From the NCBI GenBank assembly GCA_025451595.1, contig JANWKD010000036.1, forward strand, positions 1 to 10,451: DNA of 10,451 nt, given 5' to 3'. Source of the stretch: Candidatus Babeliales bacterium (GTDB lineage: Bacteria > Babelota > Babeliae > Babelales > JANWKD01). Positions within the stretch are counted from its first letter, which is position 1, and each line of letters opens with the position of its first letter. A model generated the notes under the pieces. It saw nothing but the letters and a program-made list of their open reading frames with translations, was not told the origin of the DNA and did not search any database. This document shows, one piece after another, positions 1-6,319 of the stretch. Made by a program: the position numbers and the translations under genes.

Positions 1-9
1 CGAGACTTT

Positions 10-123
10 TCAGTTTTCAAATATAATAGAAATGGAAAAATCGATTTCTGTTATTACACCATCTTGCAGGTGAAGTATAGCAACAAATGGGATCGAAGCA
101 AGTTTTTGTTTATCTATCAACAT
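10..123 (-). other. Short 37-codon ORF of doubtful status
   Basis: An ATG at 123-121 opens a 37-residue frame that closes with TGA at 12-10. The translation begins MLIDKQKLASIPFVAIL and ends SISIIFEN. It is mildly hydrophobic, and I recognise no family. There is no clear Shine-Dalgarno sequence upstream, where the bases are almost all A and T. It could be a remnant of a decayed gene continuing to the left of the window, or chance. The remaining bases from 124 to 277 show no coding potential that I can support. Their only structure is a 5-bp inverted repeat at 243-254 (TCAGG/CCTGA), which lacks a T-run. Confidence 0.2.
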
Positions 124-277
124 TTTTTTAAAATCTAATTATAATCAAATCGGTTTCATATTGTATAACGAATGTCAGATGGTAGGTTTTGGAGATAATG
201 GAAACTTGAACCCTTTAAAGTCTTGTGTGTTTCATCGTAGGGTCAGGCTCCTGAATGATTACTTTGAGATGGTAATT

Positions 278-1795
278 TCATATATATTTTGAAGGAATTG
301 GTAATTTCTTAATCTTTTGAATTATAAGACCATTGACCGTTTCGGCTCCATATACTTGGTACTGTTTTGCAAAATATAGATTAATTTCAGGGTTTTGTAG
401 CTCTGGAATTGTTGAACAACAAGCTGCTGCAGGGTCGCCAGAGCCAATCAAATCGCCTGCCCAATATTCATTACCCGGATAGGCATTTCCATCCCAAGGA
501 TAGGCTGCCACTAATAGTTTACCTTGATCATTCCCTGTTAGCGGATCCGCCGGATTTCTTTTAGAAAAATGGATCGTTACGGTATTGTTAATCGTTTTAA
601 GCTGTTGGCCATTGATGAGGCTGTCGGTATTGGAGGCACTCGTAAACCAGCTAAAATCGATATCAGAAATGTTAGGTAATGCATTGTCTTCTATTGCTTG
701 TTTAACCGCATTAATTATTACTGAAGTTTGCATAGCAGGTTCAACTTGCCACTGGCCTAATCCAAGCCCTACAAAATGAACATATGCTTTCTTATTTGAG
801 TGAAAAGCGCGATGATTTGCATCGTGTAAAAATGGCTCGACTACCATTTGTATGCGTTTTTTATAAACATCCTTATTAAAATAGTTGCTATTGCTCAGTG
901 GGAAATATTTACCTGACGTATCCGCTTTTGCTTCTTCATGTGTAGGAAAATCAGTTTGATAAAATTTTTTCCATATCGATAATAAATTGTTAGTAGCATT
1001 ATCCTTGCCATAACCATCGGCAACCGTATTTTGGTGTGGTGTTATCATCATATGTTTCCATTCCATTAAATTACGTTTTTCAAAGCGAGCGCCAACTAAT
1101 CCAACATAAACTCCTTCGGGTTCATAGGTGCCAGGAGTGCCTTTTTTACCGCAATTATCACGGTCACCTTTATTTATAAAGAATGTTGGCACAGAAACAC
1201 CGAGCAATGCTGCAAGTTGCATTTCATCATATGATAAATAGTCTTCTAAAACGAGAGGTTTTTTTTCATTTACTGTACCAATCGCTTCAAAGCCGCCGAA
1301 GGTATTATTGTTCTTATTGCGCGAATTAAAACCCGGTCTGAGAAGATGCTCATCTATATCTTTCATAAACATTAAAGGTCGTTTGGTGATTAATCGTTCA
1401 ATAAAAGCATCGCTATTCATTTTTTGGTATATTTTTTTTTCAATTTGAGTGCCATTCATTTTCTTATATCCCATGAAAGCATGTATAAGCGACATTGTTT
1501 TTTGATGCAATATGACATATGTTTGTTTTGCTTGTTGTTCGATTTTAATTTTTTCATCCTGACTTTTTGCGATATTTTCAATTCTATTATTTGAAGTTTG
1601 AAATTTTATCTTATTGTTAAAGTTGGAAGAATTTTTACTTAGTTCTTCAAAAGAAAGTTCACGATTACTTTTTTTTTCTCGAGGGGTATGATCTTGTAGA
1701 ATATGCCGTAACCCAAGTTTTTGATTAAGCGACATCGCGGAGCTTTGAGTGAAAATAAAAAATAATATAACAAACAGCGTGATCATTTTTCTCAT
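278..1795 (-). CDS. Secreted DUF4804/MavL-like macrodomain protein, putative ADP-ribosylarginine hydrolase
   Basis: This 505-residue protein starts with a signal peptide (MRKM, then a hydrophobic run ending near TQSSA), so it is probably exported. A lysine-rich, low-complexity linker follows to about residue 100. The conserved body contains RPLMFM (139-144), LSYDEMQ (187-193), GLVGARFE (about 232-239), VGLGLGQWQ (342-350), PWDGNAYPGNEYW (433-445) and GSGDPAAACC (451-460). From memory these resemble DUF4804, the class that includes the Legionella effector MavL. MavL is an arginine-specific macrodomain hydrolase that removes ADP-ribose from ubiquitin, and related enzymes occur in Drosophila. 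The acidic and glycine-rich WDGN and GSGD segments would be the ADP-ribose and catalytic loops; this is inference. The start at 1795 was chosen because MRKM gives a proper signal-peptide n-region. An upstream ATG at 1831 adds 12 polar residues across a palindrome. No ADP-ribosyltransferase is visible nearby. Confidence 0.65.
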   Translation of the reverse strand: MRKMITLFVILFFIFTQSSAMSLNQKLGLRHILQDHTPREKKSNRELSFEELSKNSSNFNNKIKFQTSNNRIENIAKSQDEKIKIEQQAKQTYVILHQKTMSLIHAFMGYKKMNGTQIEKKIYQKMNSDAFIERLITKRPLMFMKDIDEHLLRPGFNSRNKNNNTFGGFEAIGTVNEKKPLVLEDYLSYDEMQLAALLGVSVPTFFINKGDRDNCGKKGTPGTYEPEGVYVGLVGARFEKRNLMEWKHMMITPHQNTVADGYGKDNATNNLLSIWKKFYQTDFPTHEEAKADTSGKYFPLSNSNYFNKDVYKKRIQMVVEPFLHDANHRAFHSNKKAYVHFVGLGLGQWQVEPAMQTSVIINAVKQAIEDNALPNISDIDFSWFTSASNTDSLINGQQLKTINNTVTIHFSKRNPADPLTGNDQGKLLVAAYPWDGNAYPGNEYWAGDLIGSGDPAAACCSTIPELQNPEINLYFAKQYQVYGAETVNGLIIQKIKKLPIPSKYI

Positions 1796-1810
1796 GTATA
1801 GAACTTTATA

Positions 1811-1825
1811 ATTAACATTGTTAAT
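1811..1825. promoter_or_regulatory. 15-bp perfect palindrome upstream of the DUF4804-like gene
   Basis: ATTAACATTGTTAAT reads the same on both strands around its central base. A second, overlapping inverted repeat (AACATT-GTT-AATGTT) begins three bases inside it. It lies 15 bases before the chosen start at 1795. It could be an operator for a dimeric repressor or a 5' untranslated hairpin. AT-rich palindromes also arise by chance, so the role is unproven. Confidence 0.25.
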
Positions 1826-1879
1826 GTTCATATTATTTTAACAAAAAAAATTATTTTTGAAATAAGAAAATCATTTTAG

Positions 1880-2001
1880 CCCCAGAAAACTCTGGCTTGC
1901 AATACAGAGATGACAGGTCGTTTTCCGGGGTCCCCGATATTGGGTCCCAATCGCAAGATTGGGTTAATACCGCGGTTTTTAAGTCGTGTGCGGGGTTCAT
2001 T
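1880..2001 (-). repeat. GC-rich insertion-like repeat, copy A, at the polA 3' end
   Basis: This is a 122-bp GC-rich block in AT-rich surroundings. On the minus strand it starts AATGAA and ends with the hairpin half-sites CCAGA/TCTGG. A perfect 7-bp stem, CCCAATC/GATTGGG, lies at 1946-1963 with loop GCAA. It matches copy B at both ends: CCCCAGAAA.CTCTGGC, TGCAATAC, GTTTTCCG, CCCCGATA, TTAAT.CCGCGG.TTTTAAG. It lacks the central ~65 bp of copy B. The element frame translates as LKTAVLTQSCDW and SSLYCKPEFSGA, close to copy B: 13 of 23 and 8 of 12 positions are identical by eye. The polA stop codon lies in its AATGAA edge. Confidence 0.75.
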
Positions 2002-4717
2002 TCGTTACTTCTTGCCAATTGCGACCAAACCGTGTCGTTACCACGAGCGGAATAGTCCATTGCACCACATTTTCTAATGTTTGCTGAACTAATTGCTCGG
2101 TTTCTTTTTGTTCATGTTCAGGGACTGATAACAGTAATTCATCATGAATTTGTATTATTAACTTTGCGCCCAGATTTCGTTCTTTAAGCGCATGATGCAG
2201 TTGTATCATACCAATTTTCATAATCTCTGCAGCAGTACCTTGAGCTACCGTATTAATCGCAATGCGCTTTGCAAGATCATAAAGCATTCTATTGCGTTCA
2301 TAGATGCCAGGAACATAGCGACGACGACCCCATAACGTCGTTACGTAGCCGAGTTCTTTGGCTTGTTCAATAGTATGATCCATCCAGGTTTGTACGCCGG
2401 GATATTGTGCAAAATATTTTTCAATATATTGTTTTGCATCTTTGAAAGGGATATTCAGATCTTTTGAAAGACCGTACGGGGTGAGTCCATATAAAATACT
2501 AAAATTAATCCGCTTACCAATTTGTCGTTGCTCATTGCTGACCTGTCTAAGCGGAACATCAAACAGCTTGGAGGCTGTTTGAGCGTGAATATCAACATTA
2601 TTTAAAAATGCGTTTATGAGCGTATTATCCCTTGACAGCTGCGCTAGAACGCGAAGTTCGATTTGCGAATAGTCAGCAGATAAAAATAGATGACCTGGTT
2701 GTGGTGTAAATGCTTGTCGGATATGAATATCGTACCCTGTGCTGACTGGTATATTTTGTAAGTTTGGATCAGAGCTTGCAAGGCGGCCTGTGGCTACCGC
2801 GGTTTGGCTGAAATGAGTATGAATTTTGCCAGTGTGGGGATTGATATACGTAGGTAATGCATCGATATAGGTGCTTTTAAGTTTGTACAGCTCGCGATAT
2901 TTTACCATTAATGCAGGTACCGGATGTAATTGAGAAAGTTCTTGCAATACTTCTACATCCGTTGAATAACCAGTTCTTTTGCCACTCTTTTTTTGTGGCG
3001 GTAGTTTTAAATGCACAAAAAGAAGTTGTTCAAGCTGCTTTGGTGAATTTAAGTTTATGTCCTGAAATTCTTGGCCAACCAGAGCAATAATCTCATTTTT
3101 TATTAACTCGAGATCAACTATTACTTGGCTATCAAGTTCTTTGAGTAGATTTACATCAAGAGATATACCTTCTCGTTCCATATCAAATAAAACTGAAATG
3201 AGTGGATGTTCGATAGTATCATAGAGCGATCTCATATCATGGTTGAGAAGCTCTTGTTCTAATATTGCATGCAATTGCAAGGTTTGATGAGCGTCACAAG
3301 CGGCATACTCAGTTGCTAAATCAAGTGGTACAAAAGCAAAATTTTTATATTTATTATTTGCGACGACTTGTCCAAAGCTGAGCATCGGTTCGTGTAAATA
3401 AAATTCTGATAATCCCTTCAGGCCAATTTTTTGCCAGTCTTTGGTTACCAAATGTGCGGCAATTAAGGTGTCAAAAGTAAGATTTTCGGTTTTAATGCCA
3501 TAATGCCATAAGGCCATCATATCAAATTTTGCATGATGCATAACTTTGGCAATGTCAGGATTTTCAAAAAGAGGCTTGAGCGCATCAAATACTTCTTGCT
3601 TGCTTAATTGCAGTGTTGGAACATGATGACCAAAAGGTACATAGTAGGCAAATCCTTTTTCGACGCTTAAACAGATTCCTACAACCTCATTTATTAATGG
3701 ATCGAGACCATCTAATTCGGTATCAATTGCCACTATCTTTTTTTGTTCAATGCGTTGACAGAGCGCAAGCAATTGCTCGGGAGTTGTAACAGTGGTAAAA
3801 AGATATCCTTTTTCTTTTGACAAAAAAGGAAGCTCCTCTGTTTGCGTGCCTTCTTTTTTTTCAATATCAGTAACGAGCGATTTAAATTCTAATTCCTGAA
3901 ATAAAGGTTGTGCATGCTTCCAATTGCTTAAATCAAATGCAACAAGTTCTTTTTGGGAATCAACCGGATAATAACGCAATACAAATAATTGTTCGCTCAA
4001 AAAAGCATTTTGGCGATTTTCTTGTAAAGCTTCACGGGTCTTTTCTTTCTTTACTTGATCGAGATGCTGGTACAGATCGACTAATGAATCAAATTGCGTT
4101 ATTAAGTCAGTAGCTCCTTTTTTACCAACGCCTTTAACACCAGGAATATTATCTGAAGTATCTCCAAGTAATGCAAAGTAAAACGGCAGCTTATGAACGG
4201 GAAATCCCATTTTATCCTGAAAAGAGCGAGCATCAATCCATTCTTGTTTGAGTGGATCGTAAATAGTAACAGAATCATTCAATGCTTGAGCCATATCTTT
4301 GTCTGAGGTAACAAGAACTATCGTACTGCCCTGTTTTTGATAGTCCTGCGCCAATGAAAAAAGTAAATCATCTGCTTCAACGCCTGGCTGCTCAAATTGA
4401 TGCAATCCTATGCTTTCAGCAAATTCCTGAATTAATCGTTTTTGATCAAAAAGATCATTGGGCGGAGCTTGACGAGTTGCTTTATATGCAGGGTATAGTT
4501 CATGTCGCACCGTAATTCCTTTGCTATCCCAAACTAAAGCCATGTATTCTGGTTTGAATGTCTCTGCTAACTTTTTTATCATACGGCAAAAGCTGTAGAC
4601 GGCTTGAACAGGAACTCCAGCTTTTGTATGCAATGGTCTTAAACCATAGTAAGCACGGTATAAAAATCCAGAACCATCGATTAAAAAAATGGTATTTTGA
4701 GGATCAAGCGTTTTCAT
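1997..4717 (-). CDS. polA: DNA polymerase I
   Basis: A 906-residue family A polymerase for Okazaki-fragment processing and repair. The N-terminal 5'-3' exonuclease (about 1-290) shows DGSG (14-17), GVEADD (112-117), TSDKD (137-141), GDTSDNIPG (185-193) and the helix-hairpin-helix GVKGVGKKG. The 3'-5' exonuclease (about 305-490) keeps DTE (332-334) and YAACD (471-475). Its Exo II motif reads HAKFD (395-399), with His where E. coli has Asn420. The polymerase domain has TGRLASSDPNLQNIP (643-657), motif A DYSQIELR (682-689), the O-helix with R731, K735, F739 and Y743, and motif C HDE (858-860). Length and domain order are normal and all three activities look possible. The start at 4717 was chosen because AAAGGAA sits just upstream and the FEN domain begins there. 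The TGA stop falls within the edge of repeat copy A. Confidence 0.97.
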   Translation of the reverse strand: MKTLDPQNTIFLIDGSGFLYRAYYGLRPLHTKAGVPVQAVYSFCRMIKKLAETFKPEYMALVWDSKGITVRHELYPAYKATRQAPPNDLFDQKRLIQEFAESIGLHQFEQPGVEADDLLFSLAQDYQKQGSTIVLVTSDKDMAQALNDSVTIYDPLKQEWIDARSFQDKMGFPVHKLPFYFALLGDTSDNIPGVKGVGKKGATDLITQFDSLVDLYQHLDQVKKEKTREALQENRQNAFLSEQLFVLRYYPVDSQKELVAFDLSNWKHAQPLFQELEFKSLVTDIEKKEGTQTEELPFLSKEKGYLFTTVTTPEQLLALCQRIEQKKIVAIDTELDGLDPLINEVVGICLSVEKGFAYYVPFGHHVPTLQLSKQEVFDALKPLFENPDIAKVMHHAKFDMMALWHYGIKTENLTFDTLIAAHLVTKDWQKIGLKGLSEFYLHEPMLSFGQVVANNKYKNFAFVPLDLATEYAACDAHQTLQLHAILEQELLNHDMRSLYDTIEHPLISVLFDMEREGISLDVNLLKELDSQVIVDLELIKNEIIALVGQEFQDINLNSPKQLEQLLFVHLKLPPQKKSGKRTGYSTDVEVLQELSQLHPVPALMVKYRELYKLKSTYIDALPTYINPHTGKIHTHFSQTAVATGRLASSDPNLQNIPVSTGYDIHIRQAFTPQPGHLFLSADYSQIELRVLAQLSRDNTLINAFLNNVDIHAQTASKLFDVPLRQVSNEQRQIGKRINFSILYGLTPYGLSKDLNIPFKDAKQYIEKYFAQYPGVQTWMDHTIEQAKELGYVTTLWGRRRYVPGIYERNRMLYDLAKRIAINTVAQGTAAEIMKIGMIQLHHALKERNLGAKLIIQIHDELLLSVPEHEQKETEQLVQQTLENVVQWTIPLVVTTRFGRNWQEVTK

Positions 4718-4720
4718 AAA

Positions 4721-4727
4721 TTCCTTT
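4721..4727 (-). promoter_or_regulatory. Ribosome binding site deciding the polA start
   Basis: On the minus strand AAAGGAA is followed by TTT and then the ATG at 4717. An in-frame ATG further upstream at 4801 has no such site. It would add 28 hydrophobic residues that do not belong to the FEN domain. Confidence 0.65.
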
Positions 4728-4837
4728 GATTGAGTTCCAAGACACCAAAGATTGAGATGAATACTATGTATCAAGAATAGCAAAAAAAATATTCTTTGCA
4801 TGATAAGGCTGAATTCTTAATCTAAATAATTAATTGA

Positions 4838-4864
4838 AATATAGCATAAAATAAATTTTAACAA
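4838..4864 (-). promoter_or_regulatory. Predicted sigma70-type promoter for polA
   Basis: On the minus strand TTGTTA (4864-4859) is separated by 15 bases from TATATT (4843-4838). The -10 hexamer is preceded by TGC, which makes an extended -10. The site lies 120 bases before the polA start in the 4718-4926 gap, which otherwise holds only AT-rich sequence. The short spacer and the AT richness limit confidence. Confidence 0.35.
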
Positions 4865-4926
4865 AAAAAATCAAATAATCAATTTTAAGGTCTTTCAGAT
4901 TTTGAATCATAGCCGAACTTGCGTAT

Positions 4927-6021
4927 TTACCGATATAATTCTTTCTGTTTCAAATTATTGACTAATTGTGAGATTGTTTCTTTATGGGTTTTAGCCTTAG
5001 AAAGTGCTGGCGTATTATGCGGAGATGAATGGTGAGATTTCGAATGTGCTCTGTTTCTACCTTTGTTTGCGCTATCGAAGCTTTTACCATCGAAGCTCTC
5101 AAGTTCAGCAAATAGGTCGTTTTCCGAAGTTTTTGATGTCAAAGGTTCTAACGGATGTGTAGGGTTCGTTAGATGATTAAAATATTCTTTTTCATAAATG
5201 AAGAATTCATTACAGCAAGTTGTAGGTAATTTTTTATTTTCTTGCAAATATCTTTCTTTAAATATTTTCCTGAGCAATTCTTCTTGAGAAGGATCTACAT
5301 TATAGTCTGTATAGTTCAAAAGTTTAGTTTTTTGGGCATTGGATGGCTGCTCAGGTAGGTCTTTGCCAGAAACTTTATTATAAATTTTATCGGCTAAACC
5401 TTTAAAAGGAAACGATTGATTTATTGTATCCCCAGAAAGCTCTGGCCTGCAATACGAAGATGAATGACAAGGTTCCGACTTCGCCGAGGCTTCGACGGAC
5501 AGGTCCAACTTGCGTAAGGCTTGGTCAGGCAGGTTGTTTTCCGTGCTCCCCGATACTGAGTTCCAGTCGAAAGATTTGGTTAATGCCGCGGCTTTTAAGC
5601 CGTATTCGATGTTCAGTGATTCATTGTTATTATCAAATCGTTGCTTTTTGTAAGGGACATCATATGATTGAATTGGCGTCAAAGGATTAAGATTGGTCAT
5701 AGCATAAGAAAATTGCTGACCAAAATTAATCTGATTTGACTGCTGTTCAGTGATATGACTTTTTAAATGGTTGTCAATTTCATAAGACAAACAAATTTTA
5801 TTACAATTTTTGTAAAAACACATTATTGCAGTAACGCAGGATAAGTGACTAGTTCGTAAATGATCTTTAAATTCTTCTTCTGAAGCAAATGGGTTTACAT
5901 CAATGCATTGCTCACAAAAGAATTCAGAAAGAATTTGTCTATCATTCAAGTAATGCATAGATCTCAAATAATAAGAATAAGCGGTCAAAATAAATAAACC
6001 TAAAATAAGTTTTTTTTTCAT
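4927..6021 (-). CDS. Secreted protein with two C2H2 zinc fingers, carrying an in-frame repeat insertion
   Basis: A 364-residue protein of no family I recognise. It begins MKKKLILGLFILTAYSYY, a signal peptide or N-terminal anchor. Two C2H2 fingers follow: C36-x2-C39-x14-H54-x4-H59 and C68-x4-C73-x11-H85-x3-H89, the second close to the classical spacing. A degenerate third finger may lie at C269/C270-H283-H289. Residues about 134-198 are encoded by repeat copy B and are probably not part of the ancestral fold. The C-terminal ~60 residues are basic and rich in His and Ser (SKSHHSSPHNTPALSKAK), so they are likely disordered. AAAAGGAG stands eight bases before the ATG, a strong binding site. C2H2 fingers are rare in bacteria; together with export they suggest a host-directed protein, which is inference. 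It is upstream of and codirectional with polA. Confidence 0.7.
   Translation of the reverse strand: MKKKLILGLFILTAYSYYLRSMHYLNDRQILSEFFCEQCIDVNPFASEEEFKDHLRTSHLSCVTAIMCFYKNCNKICLSYEIDNHLKSHITEQQSNQINFGQQFSYAMTNLNPLTPIQSYDVPYKKQRFDNNNESLNIEYGLKAAALTKSFDWNSVSGSTENNLPDQALRKLDLSVEASAKSEPCHSSSYCRPELSGDTINQSFPFKGLADKIYNKVSGKDLPEQPSNAQKTKLLNYTDYNVDPSQEELLRKIFKERYLQENKKLPTTCCNEFFIYEKEYFNHLTNPTHPLEPLTSKTSENDLFAELESFDGKSFDSANKGRNRAHSKSHHSSPHNTPALSKAKTHKETISQLVNNLKQKELYR
5430..5625 (-). repeat. GC-rich insertion-like repeat, copy B, inside the zinc-finger gene
   Basis: A 196-bp relative of copy A lies in frame inside the zinc-finger gene, where it encodes residues about 134-198. The minus-strand sequence starts AATGAA, contains GGCTTAAAAGCC (a near-perfect inverted repeat) and ends at the CCAGA/TCTGG stem (5432-5445). 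Its translation includes LKAAALTKSFDW, DLSVEASAKSEP and SSYCRPELSGD. Compared with copy A it has an extra middle part (about 5468-5529) encoding the DQALRKLDLSVEASAKSEP stretch. The whole copy adds codons without a stop or frameshift. Confidence 0.75.
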
Positions 6022-6028
6022 ACAATTT

Positions 6029-6036
6029 CTCCTTTT
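6029..6036 (-). promoter_or_regulatory. Ribosome binding site of the zinc-finger gene
   Basis: On the minus strand AAAAGGAG is followed by seven bases and the ATG at 6021. It is the strongest Shine-Dalgarno match in the window and fixes this start. Confidence 0.75.
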
Positions 6037-6052
6037 ATTAAAAAACTATATT

Positions 6053-6080
6053 TTTATAAATTCTTATTCTACTTCGCCAA
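6053..6080 (-). promoter_or_regulatory. Predicted promoter of the zinc-finger gene
   Basis: On the minus strand TTGGCG (6080-6075) and TATAAA (6058-6053) are 16 bases apart, 32 bases before the start codon. The -35 hexamer overlaps the left edge of repeat copy C, so the insertion may have supplied part of this promoter. The match to consensus is moderate. Confidence 0.35.
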
Positions 6081-6214
6081 AAAACTCTGGCTTTTAAGCC
6101 TGAGATGAATGGCAAGTAGAACCCTTCGAAGCGATTGCACATCAATCGCGAAGTAGGGTGGCTTCGAAGAATTCCGCGCGATACGCCGGCTCTTAAGCCG
6201 GCGAGCGCTTCATT
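6079..6214. repeat. GC-rich palindromic repeat, copy C, in the divergent intergenic region
   Basis: A diverged member of the same family. On the plus strand it shares AAAACTCTGGC and GATGAATGGCAAG with the left ends of A and B, and the (C)CGG.TTTTAAGCCG...TTCATT pattern with their right ends. It holds three inverted repeats: CTCTGGCTTTTAAGCCTGAG (6086-6105, imperfect), GCGATTG/CAATCGC (6131-6149) flanked by ACCCT/AGGGT, and CGCCGGCT/AGCCGGCG (6184-6203, 8-bp stem, 4-base loop). Read on the minus strand from AATGAA the frame stays open across the whole copy (NEALAGLRAGVSRG...). Its middle part differs from the middle of copy B. Confidence 0.65.
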
Positions 6215-6239
6215 AGTTTAGCTCGTTTTGACCTTGTAG

Positions 6240-6283
6240 TAAATAATATTTCTATTGAAAATAATTTAAAAAATGTTTATTAT
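6240..6283 (+). promoter_or_regulatory. Promoter region of the first protease gene, with direct repeat copy 1
   Basis: Bases 6240-6273 are identical over 34 bases to 7297-7330, upstream of the second protease gene. The repeat contains TTGAAA at 6255-6260, followed after 17 bases by TATTAT at 6278-6283. That is a good sigma70-type promoter 37 bases before the ATG at 6320. Conservation of the segment in front of both paralogues supports a regulatory role, but recent duplication alone would also explain it. No clear Shine-Dalgarno precedes the 6320 start. Confidence 0.5.
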
Positions 6284-6319
6284 GTATTAATATATTTATT
6301 ATTTCCACTTTGGTTCTTT

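Noticed and set aside
243..254. TCAGG/CCTGA inverted repeat as terminator of the DUF4804-like gene
   Set aside because: Only a 5-bp stem with a 2-base loop, and no T-run on the minus strand.
1946..1963. 7-bp stem-loop as a rho-independent terminator of polA
   Set aside because: The stem is good, but no T-run follows on the polA strand. It is better explained as internal structure of the repeat.
1851..2060. 69-codon minus-strand ORF across the polA end
   Set aside because: Its openness is explained by the conserved frame of repeat copy A plus an out-of-frame piece of polA. It has no ribosome binding site.
4718..4801. In-frame N-terminal extension of polA with a signal-peptide-like hydrophobic run
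   Set aside because: It lacks a ribosome binding site, whereas AAAGGAA precedes the ATG at 4717. Pol I is cytoplasmic and its FEN domain starts right after that ATG.
6184..6203. Strong 8-bp GC hairpin as a bidirectional terminator between divergent genes
   Set aside because: The flanking genes are divergent, so nothing needs termination here, and no T-run follows on either strand. It belongs to repeat copy C.
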